A stretch of 25,000 nt of DNA from Botryococcus braunii (lineage: Eukaryota; Chlorophyta; Trebouxiophyceae). Positions 8,322 to 16,595 of the stretch are shown piece after piece. A program made the translations under genes and the position numbers. The stretch covers positions 212,733 through 237,732 of the forward strand of contig KV908512.1 in NCBI GenBank assembly GCA_002005505.1, in the 5' to 3' direction. Position 1 is the first letter of the stretch. Every line of letters begins with the position of its first letter. A model generated the notes under the pieces. It was not told the origin of the DNA, did no database searches, and was given only the letters and a program-made list of their open reading frames with translations.

Positions 8322-11300
8322 ATGGATGCCACTTGCTTGCATGTTTTGCACTCTCTTGTGGCCTCCAATTTGGGAAAGGAAGGGGTGAACCTTGTGGTGC
8401 CAAATGTTAGGAAGGCTGAATCTGAGATTTCCAAGCTTTTATGGGAACAAAGGTGCAACCCGTCCCTCACTTGTTGTTTCATTGTGGGAAGGAAAACTTG
8501 GAAAAGTAAGAGTCTCTATGCTCACCGTATGCAAGGAAGGATTGTGGAAGTGTGTTCAGGAAGGAAGGGACAGGCGGTGGACATGAATGGTCAAACTAGT
8601 GTATACCCATTCTCTTTTGTATGTTGTGTGGTTCCCCCAAGACCCACACTCACCATGGGAAGTGTTACTACTGACTCTCCGCTAGCTATGACCTTTCCGG
8701 CGAATGTTAAGGGGAAAATCCTTTCAGTGTTGTTTGATAGTGGGGCATCTCATTCGTTTATTAAAAGTGATACTTTGCAAGGGCTAGGGGTGCGATACAA
8801 ACCCGCATGCATATCCGTGACTCTTGCTGATGGAAGTGTGTCCGATACGAAAGGAACGGTAGATGTGTCGTTTACACTCAAGCCTGGTATAACTTCCCGT
8901 CACAACTTCATTGTAAGCCCTGCCATGATTGATGGGGTAGACATGATTTTGGGGCAGGACTGGATGGAAGAAAGAGGAGTCTCAATTGATTTTTGTGTGA
9001 AGGCTGCTCAATTTAGACATAATGGGAAGTGGGTCACCCTAAAACACGCAAATTCATCGTTGCCAGTGGGGCCAAAACTTGTTTGGGGTTTACAAGCACA
9101 AGAGAGGAAGGAAGGAAGGAAGGATAGGAATGGAAAAGGATGGAAGGGACAAGATGTTTGGAAGGTTTGTTTGTATACTGTGCTTGTGAATGAGCAGGCT
9201 GAACTGGTGGACATCACCGGGGAGGACGCCTCAAGTGAGGCCGACTTGGCGGACACCGACAAATCTATGGACGACACCCCCGTCGTCACAAAACCCCCCA
9301 GTAGTACCGGTATGACTTTCACTCATCAAATAAATGACATGTTGGAAGGCAAGCCACAGGCCCTGAAAGACTTGTTACTTGCAAATGAGGACTTGTTTGC
9401 AAAACAACTCCCGGGGTTACCCCCGGAGCGGGAAGTGTTTCACACAATAAATTTGGAAGAAGGACATCGGCCCCCCAATAGGCCCGCGTACCGTCTTGCT
9501 CCAAGTGAGCTTGCGGAATGCGAAAAAACGGTTGATGAGTTGTTAAAATTGGGATTGATCAGGCCAAGTTGCTCACCATTTGCATCACCTGTTTTGTTTG
9601 TTAGAAAGAAGGATGGAAGTTTGCGTATGGTAATAGACTACCGTCCCCTGAATAAAATTACCATCTCGGATAGGTACCCTCTCCCCAGAATTGACGATCT
9701 GTTGGATAGGCTTAAGGGAGCCAAGGTGTTTTCGAGCTTGGACTTGTTGTCTGGGTACCATCAAGTGCGACTTCGCAAGGAGGATGTGCCTAAAACTGCC
9801 TTCAGGACCCCTTTTGGCTTGTACGAATTTCTTGTACTTCCCTTTGGTTTGACCAACGCGCCCGCGACATTTCAACGGCTTATGAATGAGGTTTTTCACG
9901 ACTTATTAAGGGAAGGCTTTGTGGTTGTATACTTGGATGATGTGCTCATTTATAGCAAAACGGAAGAGGAACACCTTCTGCAGTTGGACAGAGTTTTCAC
10001 CCGTCTACGCGAACACCAACTCCTGGCAAAACTTGTCAAATGCTCTTTCTTTGAGAAACAATTGAAATACTTGGGACACATCATTGGGGAAAATGGGTTG
10101 GAAGTGGATATGGATAAAGTCAAGGTGGTGCAGGAGTGGCCTACGCCCACAAACGTAACGGAAGTTAGGAGGTTTCTTGGGTTGTCTAATTACTTTCGAA
10201 AGTTTATTCAGAACTACAGTATCCTGGCAACCCCATTGACAGCTCTCTCTGGGGCAAAAGCACCTTGGAAGTGGGGACAGGAACAACAGGAAGCATTTGA
10301 CAACATAAAGGAAGCTTTGGTAAGTGCCCCTATCTTAACACTCCCGGACGTACGTCGGCCATTTAAGGTAGTGTGCGATGCATGCGATTACGGCGTGGGA
10401 GCTGTGCTGTTTCAAGATGGGAAGGTTTGTGCGTATTTCAGTAAAAAGTTGGGAGCAAGCGAGAGGAACTACAGTGCCACGGAACGGGAGTTATTGGCTG
10501 TAGTGTATGCTCTCACGGAATGGAGGTGTTATTTGTTAGGTAAGCCAGTAACGGTGGTGACGGATCACAAGTGCAACACCTTCTTGGGTCAACAGGTGGG
10601 GCTTAGTCCTCGGAGGGCTCGGTGGGCCGAGCGCCTGCAGGAGTTTGAGATTGAATGGGTATGGGAACCGGGCAAGACCAACATTGCGGATCCGCTCTCC
10701 AGGTGTCTCACTCAACACCCTGGACCTGGGGGGAGGGACAATGGGGCTGCTGTGGCCGGGGCTGCCCTCCGGCGCAAGCGTCGGCGCACCAGTCCGGACT
10801 CCCTCACCCCCTCCAGCCGGGATGTCGAGGGTACCCTCACAGCTCAGGTCCGCAAGGTCCCCAAGGTCACGCTCCCGGGGCCCGCTCACGAGACCCCAAG
10901 CTCCCTCGGCACGATGGAGCAAATCGGGTTGGCCAGCCCGAGTGAGCTTACCCGCGAGACCGATGGGTACGAATCCCTACTTGGCAAACTTGAGAAGGCT
11001 TACACATACGATCCGTGGTTGGCAGCGCGTGCGAATAGAAGGAAGGTTAGTCTAAAGGGAGGCTTTTGGGAGAGGAATGGACGGAAATATGTACCTGCAT
11101 TGTTTGAGGAAAGGAAAGATGGGGAACTTGTCGTGGAGAACCTACGACGTGGAATTTTGGAAGCTTTACATGATCCACCTCATGTTGGTCACCCTGGAGT
11201 AACTCGCATGTACGAGCTTGTAACAAGGGAATGGTATTGGCCGGGAATGTATGAGGATGTCAAAGCCTATGTTGCTCATTGTGACTCTTGTCAACGAGTC

Positions 11301-11429
11301 AAGGCTCGGAATACTTTGCCTGCTGGTCTTCTTCACCCCTTACAAATACCAGCAAGGAAGTGGCAAAGTGTGTCTATGGACTTTATTAGCAACCTCCCAC
11401 AGACCCCAAGTGGAAATGATGCTATTTGA
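8322..11429 (+). CDS. pol: Pol polyprotein: protease, RT, RNase H, truncated integrase
   Basis: 1035 residues. Aspartic protease: FDSGASHSF, active site near residue 139, with LGQDWM near 210. RT: about 385-610, including LPFGLTNAPATFQ and catalytic YLDD near 537. RNase H: about 680-795, with CDACDYGVGAVL, TERELLAV, VTDHK and ADPLSR, so all four acidic positions are present. A low-complexity linker (about 800-860) follows. Integrase: zinc motif LHDPPHVGH...HCDSC (about 950-990) and MDFISNLP, with the first catalytic Asp near 1020. A TGA then ends the frame after GNDAI, and family members usually continue from there; the next codons, in the same frame, still read as integrase (FVVDRLNKCAHFA). 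The start ATG has a strong GCCATGG context and lies in a different frame from gag. Protease, RT and RNase H look intact; integrase does not. Confidence 0.93.
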   Translation: MDATCLHVLHSLVASNLGKEGVNLVVPNVRKAESEISKLLWEQRCNPSLTCCFIVGRKTWKSKSLYAHRMQGRIVEVCSGRKGQAVDMNGQTSVYPFSFVCCVVPPRPTLTMGSVTTDSPLAMTFPANVKGKILSVLFDSGASHSFIKSDTLQGLGVRYKPACISVTLADGSVSDTKGTVDVSFTLKPGITSRHNFIVSPAMIDGVDMILGQDWMEERGVSIDFCVKAAQFRHNGKWVTLKHANSSLPVGPKLVWGLQAQERKEGRKDRNGKGWKGQDVWKVCLYTVLVNEQAELVDITGEDASSEADLADTDKSMDDTPVVTKPPSSTGMTFTHQINDMLEGKPQALKDLLLANEDLFAKQLPGLPPEREVFHTINLEEGHRPPNRPAYRLAPSELAECEKTVDELLKLGLIRPSCSPFASPVLFVRKKDGSLRMVIDYRPLNKITISDRYPLPRIDDLLDRLKGAKVFSSLDLLSGYHQVRLRKEDVPKTAFRTPFGLYEFLVLPFGLTNAPATFQRLMNEVFHDLLREGFVVVYLDDVLIYSKTEEEHLLQLDRVFTRLREHQLLAKLVKCSFFEKQLKYLGHIIGENGLEVDMDKVKVVQEWPTPTNVTEVRRFLGLSNYFRKFIQNYSILATPLTALSGAKAPWKWGQEQQEAFDNIKEALVSAPILTLPDVRRPFKVVCDACDYGVGAVLFQDGKVCAYFSKKLGASERNYSATERELLAVVYALTEWRCYLLGKPVTVVTDHKCNTFLGQQVGLSPRRARWAERLQEFEIEWVWEPGKTNIADPLSRCLTQHPGPGGRDNGAAVAGAALRRKRRRTSPDSLTPSSRDVEGTLTAQVRKVPKVTLPGPAHETPSSLGTMEQIGLASPSELTRETDGYESLLGKLEKAYTYDPWLAARANRRKVSLKGGFWERNGRKYVPALFEERKDGELVVENLRRGILEALHDPPHVGHPGVTRMYELVTREWYWPGMYEDVKAYVAHCDSCQRVKARNTLPAGLLHPLQIPARKWQSVSMDFISNLPQTPSGNDAI

Positions 11430-11640
11430 TTTGTCGTGGATAGGCTTAACAAGTGTGCTCATTTTGCTGCTACAACAATGAATGCTGATGCTTATACTCT
11501 AGCACAATTGTTAAGGACATGGGTGTGGATGTATCGTGGATCCCGGGTGTGGTGGCATTGTAGATCACAAGCCACTCACTGGCGAACGCGGCCGCACTCT
11601 GGACGATCCGAACGAGCCAAATGAGGATAGCTGGAAATAA
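11430..11640 (+). pseudogene. Integrase remnant downstream of the premature stop
   Basis: In the same frame as pol, the codons after the TGA read FVVDRLNKCAHFAATTMNAD and then TLAQLL, normal gypsy integrase sequence, but family resemblance is lost by about 11520. The second Asp (usually in a SDRDPRF-like motif) and the catalytic Glu (usually in a YHPQTDGQTE-like motif) are not found in any frame up to the 3' LTR. A different frame then ends in an acidic tail, DDPNEPNEDSWK, stopping at 11638-11640, which may be the original pol C-terminus. A deletion joining the front of integrase to its tail would explain this, in addition to the stop codon. Confidence 0.65.
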
Positions 11641-12293
11641 CTTGCACAGGTCACGCGTTGTTGCCACAAGAAAGTGGAAGAATACAGAGAGAGTCACGGG
11701 CTCCCGCCATTGCCTCCCAAGGGCACGACTCCTAGGGTCCACCCTTAGGGTCCCGTCGACCGGTTGGCCCTCCTTGGAGGGGTCTCTCTGTATGGCCATA
11801 TGGACTTTGGATAGGCTAGGGTAAGGCTGCCTTACCCGGTAGGGTTGACCATGGGTCCCTTACCTGGATAGATTTTTGTGCACATTAGGTGTATGGCCTT
11901 TTCACTTCACTACCACACCTGATCAATATGGTGCAATACTGGCGTAATACTGGACTATATGTGGAAATTGGACTCCCCTTGGACTCTGGACTTTTGGACA
12001 TCTGGACTTTTAGCTCTGCCCTTGTGTCTCATTTTGGCTGTTCATCATGTGGACTTTCGTTTTTCTTTCAGTGTTTTGTCTTTTGTTCTGTTAGTCATGC
12101 CTGATCCTTGTTCTTATTGCATTATGGTGGGGACCCCGATACGCAGCATTCGGCTGGGGTCTGGCAACACGGGAGGCGGGTTGCCCGTAGGTCTAAGTCT
12201 GAGTCTCCGCATGTTGGAAGGTCTTTCTGTTCCTTTGTTTGCCTTGTCTGTTTGTTGTTGCGCTCTGCCTTCTGCGCGGGGACGCACAGGAAT
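11641..12293 (+). other. Non-coding internal region before the polypurine tract
   Basis: About 650 bp with no recognised ORF. A 159-codon frame that starts at 11959 runs on into the LTR and has no known domain. Short direct words (GGACTTT, CTGGACT, TGGACTC) recur around 11800-12060. No env-like signal peptide with coiled coil or membrane anchor is convincing. Similar gaps occur in other Ty3/gypsy elements between pol and the 3' LTR. Confidence 0.5.
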
Positions 12294-12304
12294 AAGGGGG
12301 GGAG
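12294..12304 (+). promoter_or_regulatory. Polypurine tract of the gypsy element
   Basis: AAGGGGGGGAG lies 2 bp before the 3' LTR. Such tracts resist RNase H and prime plus-strand DNA synthesis. The position is exactly as expected. Confidence 0.8.
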
Positions 12305-12306
12305 TA

Positions 12307-12757
12307 TGTAGTGAGGTGCCGCGTCAGCGCGACGCGTCTCACGTAGGATGTGCGCGTAGTTCATGTTTCTTCGTGCCCTTTGGGATACGAGTAGATCTCG
12401 TTGTCCTTGTGTGTAGGAAAATGACTGTAATATCCTAGTGGGTCTCCTCTCGTCATCCATATCGTTATGCTCGCGAGAGCATCTCGTAGAGGGACGACGT
12501 AGCCGGATCCGCGCATAGGTGGACTAGGAACTCGGGTGGCGATCATTGTCTTTGGGTTTTTGCTGCTACGAGTGAGACATCTAGCATTCTCTACATTGTT
12601 CATTATATATTGTTCTTTGGAGACTCGGACGACCTGCGTGAGGAGGGCTGCGAACTTGTAACGGATTGGAACTTCGATTTCTACCTTCGGTGTCACCCTT
12701 GCCTGATACCCTTGCTTAGCTTGTTATAAATCTTAGTTCACGTCTCACTTCGTTAAA
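12307..12757 (+). repeat. 3' LTR of the gypsy element (451 bp)
   Basis: Same length and, by eye, same sequence as 6574-7024. It ends TTCGTTAAA and is followed directly by the duplicated target CACGT and LINE sequence. Confidence 0.93.
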
Positions 12758-12762
12758 CACGT
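12758..12762. repeat. 5-bp target-site duplication of the gypsy element (right)
   Basis: CACGT, the partner of 6569-6573. The LINE reading frame resumes here. Confidence 0.85.
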
Positions 12763-14026
12763 TGATGCCGTGGCAGCCTCGCTCCAGCGTTTGCCGATTC
12801 TCCGCCACCCCCAAGCCGAGCTTCTCTTGCTTCGCAGTTGCCTTGGGACCTGCAAGGTGGTTTTCACAGCTCGGACCATGCCGCCAGCTGCAGCTGCGCA
12901 AGCTTTGGTGACCTTTGATATGCTCCAAACCCAGGTCCTCCAATCCATTGTCACAGCTGGTGGTGGTGGTTTTGGCCCTTTGCAGCAAACCTTGGCTGGC
13001 TTGCCTATTGCCCAGGGGGGTCTAGGGGTCACTAAGGCCACTTCCCTTCTGCCTTGTGCCTATCTCGCCTCCGTCACGCAGACAGCCCCCCTCCAGGACC
13101 GCCTTCTGGGGACATCCACTGCCCCTCTTGTCCCCGCTGCCCTAGCTGCCAAGGCTGACTACTGCGCCCTTGTTCCTGATTTCGATGCGGCGCTCTTCGA
13201 GGATCCGGATTTTGTCCGCAGCAAAGTGCAAGCCCGGCTGTCCAAACCCTTGTCTCACCGCGCATACCAGGAGGTTCTTGATGACCCTGCTCGCTCGGAT
13301 CGCGACCGTGCTGTGCTCCAATCTCTTACACAGCCGGGAGCGTCTGATTGGCTGCTGGCTCTCCCAGTTCCCCATTTGCAGCAAACCATGCCCCCAGAGT
13401 CGTTCCGCTGCCGCCTTCAATACCAGCTCTTGATCCCCATTTTCCACCCTGGCTCCCAATGCCCGTGCTGCTTGAGGGAGTTGGATGTCTGGGGCGACCA
13501 CGCGGTCCACTGCACCTCAGGGGGGGATGTTGCCATTGTCGGCCGACATTACTCCGTTCGTAACGGCCTGGACGCTGTCCTTACCTCAGCTCGTCAGCGG
13601 GTCACCCGGGAACCCGCCTTTCCCACCCCTGTCCCTGGCCAGGAGCGCCGTCGCGCAGACCTCCGCCTCCATGCGTGGGAGGAGGGGCGTGACCTTTATA
13701 TCGACATCATTGGCTCTTCCCCACTCACAGTTGCCAACTTGCTGCACTTCGTGCCGGGTGGGGCCGCCGCGCGCGCCCAAGACAAGCAGACCCGCTATGC
13801 TGTCTTGTTGTCGCGTCAGCAGCCGCCTGTGGCTTTCCAAGCCTTCGCTTTTGAAACATTGGGAGGGTTGCATGCTGATGCGCTGGCCTTGTTGCAGAGG
13901 CTCCAGGGGCTTTTGAACCAAGCCATCATTGCTCAAGAAGATGTGGAGGGATATTTTGTCATTCGTCGGGTCAGTTTCATCATTGCGGCGGCTGTGGGTC
14001 GCCAGCTGGCCGCTCGCCGGGTGTGA
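12758..14026 (+). pseudogene. LINE ORF, 3' half of copy 1 (post-RT and endonuclease-like domain)
   Basis: Open from the gypsy junction to the TGA at 14024-14026, in the frame of 5987-6573. It corresponds to about residue 314 to the end of the copy 2 ORF, with few changes (for example SHRAYQ for SDRAYQ, one Ala fewer in the GGAAARA run, and DIIGSS for DIVGSS). It contains the zinc-binding motif CPCCLRELDVWGDHAVHC and the RRADLRLHAW...DLYIDI segment. Cut off from its RT half by 6.2 kb, it has no start of its own that would make a LINE enzyme. Confidence 0.88.
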
Positions 14027-14100
14027 CTCATAGCTTGACACATTGGGGGTTTGGGTCCCTGAACATTGGGCTGGTCTTTTTTACTCCACTCTTGTAAAAG

Positions 14101-14110
14101 ATGAAGAAGT
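14101..14110. repeat. Target-site word ATGAAGAAGT, copy 2 of 3
   Basis: Follows the 3' end of LINE copy 1 (CTTGTAAAAG) and immediately precedes LINE copy 2. It serves as right-hand duplication for the first copy and left-hand duplication for the second. Confidence 0.8.
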
Positions 14111-16330
14111 GCCCAAGTGGAGGAAGTCTTGGCTGCCCTCAAAACCTTCCCACCTGGTACCGCTGGCGGGCGGGACGGCTTGACCCCATTACATATAAAA
14201 CATGCCTTCTCTGTAGGTGGCTCAGACCTCTTATTGGACAGCCTCCTTGGCGTGGTCAATCGGGCCTTAGCTGGGGATGTTCCCCCTCCCTTGCGATCTT
14301 ATTGGGCCAGCGCTCCCATCACCCCTCTCTTGAAGCCCAATGGGGGTATCCGGCCCATTGCAGTGGGGCTCACCCTGCGCCGTCTGGTTTCCAAGATAGC
14401 TGTTGCAGCCGTCTTGCCCGCTGTCAGTGAGTATTTGCAGCCACACCAAGTTGGGGTTGGAGTCCGAGGGGGTGCAGAAGGCCTCGTCCATGCCCTCAAC
14501 CGCTTGGTGGCACACCAGCAAGATTCCCCCGACCTCGTCGTTGTCAGCTTGGACTTCCAAAATGCTTTCAATACGGTCGACCGCAACCGCATGCTTGGGG
14601 AAGTCGCCCTCCATTGCCCCAGCATCTGGCAGTATGTGGCGACGACGTACGGCTGCGCGGCCCATCAGTATGTTGGGCCCCATGTCGTGGACTCCACAAC
14701 AGGGGTCCAGCAAGGGGACCCCCTCTCTCCGCTGCTTTTTGCGCTCACTGTCCAGCCACTCCTCCTTGACCTTCATCGGGAGTGTCCCGACGTACACCAA
14801 GGGTGGTATCTGGATGACGGCACGTTTGTTGGTCCCGTGCCCGCAGCGCAGCAGGCAGTCCAGTTGGTTGTTGACCGGGCCCCCGCATATGGCTTGAGCC
14901 TCAACCCTCACAAGTGCTGTGTGTGGTCGCCGCGCCCGAACCCTCAGCATTTGGATGGGTTCCCTCTGGGCTTCGTCAATGAAACTCGTGCTGGTTTGAT
15001 AGTGTTGGGGGCAGCGGTCACCGTGTCAGTCGAGTACGCGGCTTCCGTAGCCCAGGCGCACGTTGATGCCGTGGCAGCCTCGCTCCAGCGTTTGCCGATT
15101 CTCCGCCACCCCCAAGCCGAGCTTCTCTTGCTTCGCAGTTGCCTTGGGACCTGCAAGGTGGTTTTCACAGCCCGGACCATGCCGCCAGCTGCAGCTGCGC
15201 AAGCTTTGGTGACCTTTGATATGCTCCAAACCCAGGTCCTCCAATCCATTGTCACAGCTGGTGGTGGTGGTTTTGGCCCTTTGCAGCAAACCTTGGCTGG
15301 CTTGCCTATTGCCCAGGGGGGTCTAGGGGTCACTAAGGCCACTTCCCTTCTGCCTTGTGCCTATCTCGCCTCCGTCACGCAGACAGCCCCCCTCCAGGAC
15401 CGCCTTCTGGGGACATCCACTGCCCCTCTTGTCCCCGCTGCCCTAGCTGCCAAGGCTGACTACTGCGCCCTTGTTCCTGATTTCGATGCGGCGCTCTTCG
15501 AGGATCCGGATTTTGTCCGCAGCAAAGTGCAAGCCCGGCTGTCCAAACCCTTGTCTGACCGCGCATACCAGGAGGTTCTTGATGACCCTGCTCGCTCGGA
15601 TCGCGACCGTGCTGTGCTCCAATCTCTTACACAGCCGGGAGCGTCTGATTGGCTGCTGGCTCTCCCAGTTCCCCATTTGCAGCAAACCATGCCCCCAGAG
15701 TCGTTCCGCTGCCGCCTTCAATACCAGCTCTTGATCCCCATTTTCCACCCTGGCTCCCAATGCCCGTGCTGCTTGAGGGAGTTGGATGTCTGGGGCGACC
15801 ACGCGGTCCACTGCACCTCAGGGGGGGATGTTGCCATTGTCGGCCGACATTACTCCGTTCGTAACGGCCTGGACGCTGTCCTTACCTCAGCTCGTCAGCG
15901 GGTCACCCGGGAACCCGCCTTTCCCACCCCTGTCCCTGGCCAGGAGCGCCGTCGCGCAGACCTCCGCCTCCATGCGTGGGAGGAGGGGCGTGACCTTTAT
16001 ATCGACATCGTTGGCTCTTCCCCACTCACAGTTGCCAACTTGCTGCACTTCGTGCCGGGTGGGGCCGCCGCGCGCGCTGCCCAAGACAAGCAGACCCGCT
16101 ATGCTGTCTTGTTGTCGCGTCAGCAGCCGCCTGTGGCTTTCCAAGCCTTCGCTTTTGAAACATTGGGAGGGTTGCATGCTGATGCGCTGGCCTTGTTGCA
16201 GAGGCTCCAGGGGCTTTTGAACCAAGCCATCATTGCTCAAGAAGATGTGGAGGGATATTTTGTCATTCGTCGGGTCAGTTTCATCATTGCGGCGGCTGTG
16301 GGTCGCCAGCTGGCCGCTCGCCGGGTGTGA
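14111..16330 (+). CDS. LINE reverse transcriptase with C-terminal zinc motif and endonuclease-like domain (5'-truncated)
   Basis: Open to the TGA at 16328-16330; a GTG at 14117 is not a credible start, so the frame is a fragment of a longer ORF. Numbering from 14117: N-terminal RT motif FPPGTAGGRDGLTPLHIKH (10-28), LKPNGGIRPIAVG (72-84), SLDFQNAFNTVD (144-155), GVQQGDPLSPLLFAL (196-210), catalytic YLDD (231-234). After a ~300-residue connection comes a Cys/His cluster CPCCLRELDVWGDHAVHC (about 548-566), then RRADLRLHAW (about 611) and DLYIDIVGSSP (about 625). This order, CCHC-type motif then an acidic DxD-like stretch after RT, resembles the restriction-enzyme-like endonuclease of R2-type LINEs, not the N-terminal APE type; that assignment is inference. 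No internal stop is present. Confidence 0.88.
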   Translation, partial: AQVEEVLAALKTFPPGTAGGRDGLTPLHIKHAFSVGGSDLLLDSLLGVVNRALAGDVPPPLRSYWASAPITPLLKPNGGIRPIAVGLTLRRLVSKIAVAAVLPAVSEYLQPHQVGVGVRGGAEGLVHALNRLVAHQQDSPDLVVVSLDFQNAFNTVDRNRMLGEVALHCPSIWQYVATTYGCAAHQYVGPHVVDSTTGVQQGDPLSPLLFALTVQPLLLDLHRECPDVHQGWYLDDGTFVGPVPAAQQAVQLVVDRAPAYGLSLNPHKCCVWSPRPNPQHLDGFPLGFVNETRAGLIVLGAAVTVSVEYAASVAQAHVDAVAASLQRLPILRHPQAELLLLRSCLGTCKVVFTARTMPPAAAAQALVTFDMLQTQVLQSIVTAGGGGFGPLQQTLAGLPIAQGGLGVTKATSLLPCAYLASVTQTAPLQDRLLGTSTAPLVPAALAAKADYCALVPDFDAALFEDPDFVRSKVQARLSKPLSDRAYQEVLDDPARSDRDRAVLQSLTQPGASDWLLALPVPHLQQTMPPESFRCRLQYQLLIPIFHPGSQCPCCLRELDVWGDHAVHCTSGGDVAIVGRHYSVRNGLDAVLTSARQRVTREPAFPTPVPGQERRRADLRLHAWEEGRDLYIDIVGSSPLTVANLLHFVPGGAAARAAQDKQTRYAVLLSRQQPPVAFQAFAFETLGGLHADALALLQRLQGLLNQAIIAQEDVEGYFVIRRVSFIIAAAVGRQLAARRV

Positions 16331-16403
16331 CTCATTGCTTGAAACATTGGGGGTTTGGGTCCCTGAACATTGGGCTGGTCTTTTTTACTCCACTCTTGTA
16401 AAG
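14111..16403 (+). mobile_element. LINE copy 2 (plus strand), young and 5'-truncated
   Basis: About 2.3 kb between two ATGAAGAAGT words. It holds one long ORF (to 16330) and a short 3' region of about 73 bp ending CCACTCTTGTAAAG, with no long poly(A), only a TAAAG end. The 5' end is truncated within the N-terminal part of RT, so any ORF1 and upstream sequence are missing. It is the longest and best-preserved copy of this family here and is the reference for the other two. Confidence 0.9.
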
Positions 16404-16413
16404 ATGAAGAAGT
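16404..16413. repeat. Target-site word ATGAAGAAGT, copy 3 of 3
   Basis: Follows the 3' end of LINE copy 2. Beyond it (TTACATCTGTCC...) is the pre-insertion flank, which would originally have continued from 5735. Confidence 0.8.
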
Positions 16414-16595
16414 TACATCTGTCCAGCCACTAGGGCATGATGAGATGTCCACAACACACACACAAGCCGAAACTCTGAAGAACGGACCACAAGAGGCGGC
16501 CAAACGAAGATCAAAAACATAACAGAGCAAACGAAACGGGGAAGGGGGGGGGGGGGAGGATAAGGGGGGCAGCCACAGACGTGGCTGCGGCCAAG
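16414..16595 (-). other. Probable 3' untranslated flank of the second LINE family
   Basis: Non-coding stretch just downstream, on the minus strand, of the stop codon of the second-family LINE fragment. It includes a run of 14 G (16542-16555, plus strand) and a short (CA) tract. The tandem first-family LINEs inserted at its far edge. Confidence 0.45.

Larger units (their letters stand above)
6574..12757 (+). mobile_element. Ty3/gypsy LTR retrotransposon, 6184 bp, integrase-truncated
   Basis: Order: 5' LTR (6574-7024), primer-binding site (7026), gag (7102-8310), pol with protease-RT-RNase H-integrase order (8322-11429), non-coding tail (11641-12293), polypurine tract (12294-12304), 3' LTR (12307-12757). 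RNase H preceding integrase and the RT sequence type mark it as Ty3/gypsy, not Ty1/copia. The LTRs look identical over 451 bp, so insertion was recent. Integrase ends at a TGA soon after its first catalytic Asp, and the rest of the catalytic core is not encoded downstream. No chromodomain or env-like ORF is visible. Confidence 0.95.
5746..14100 (+). mobile_element. LINE copy 1 (plus strand), split by the Ty3/gypsy element
   Basis: Bounded by ATGAAGAAGT on both sides. LINE homology is present at 5987-6573 (RT core) and resumes at 12758-14100 (post-RT region to the 3' end CTTGTAAAAG); the gap is the gypsy element plus its duplicated target. Differences from LINE copy 2 are few, so the two copies are closely related. 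The first 241 bp (5746-5986) do not match copy 2 and are described separately. Confidence 0.85.

Noticed and set aside
11427..11429. Programmed readthrough or recoding of the integrase TGA
   Set aside because: Readthrough would still not supply the second Asp and the Glu, because that part of the core is missing downstream.
11641..12293. Env-like third ORF of the gypsy element
   Set aside because: Frames are short, overlap the LTR, and lack a convincing signal peptide, coiled coil and membrane anchor.
14267..14950. 227-codon minus-strand ORF over LINE copy 2
   Set aside because: Antisense shadow of a GC-rich RT frame; the same shadow occurs over copy 1 and has no domain.
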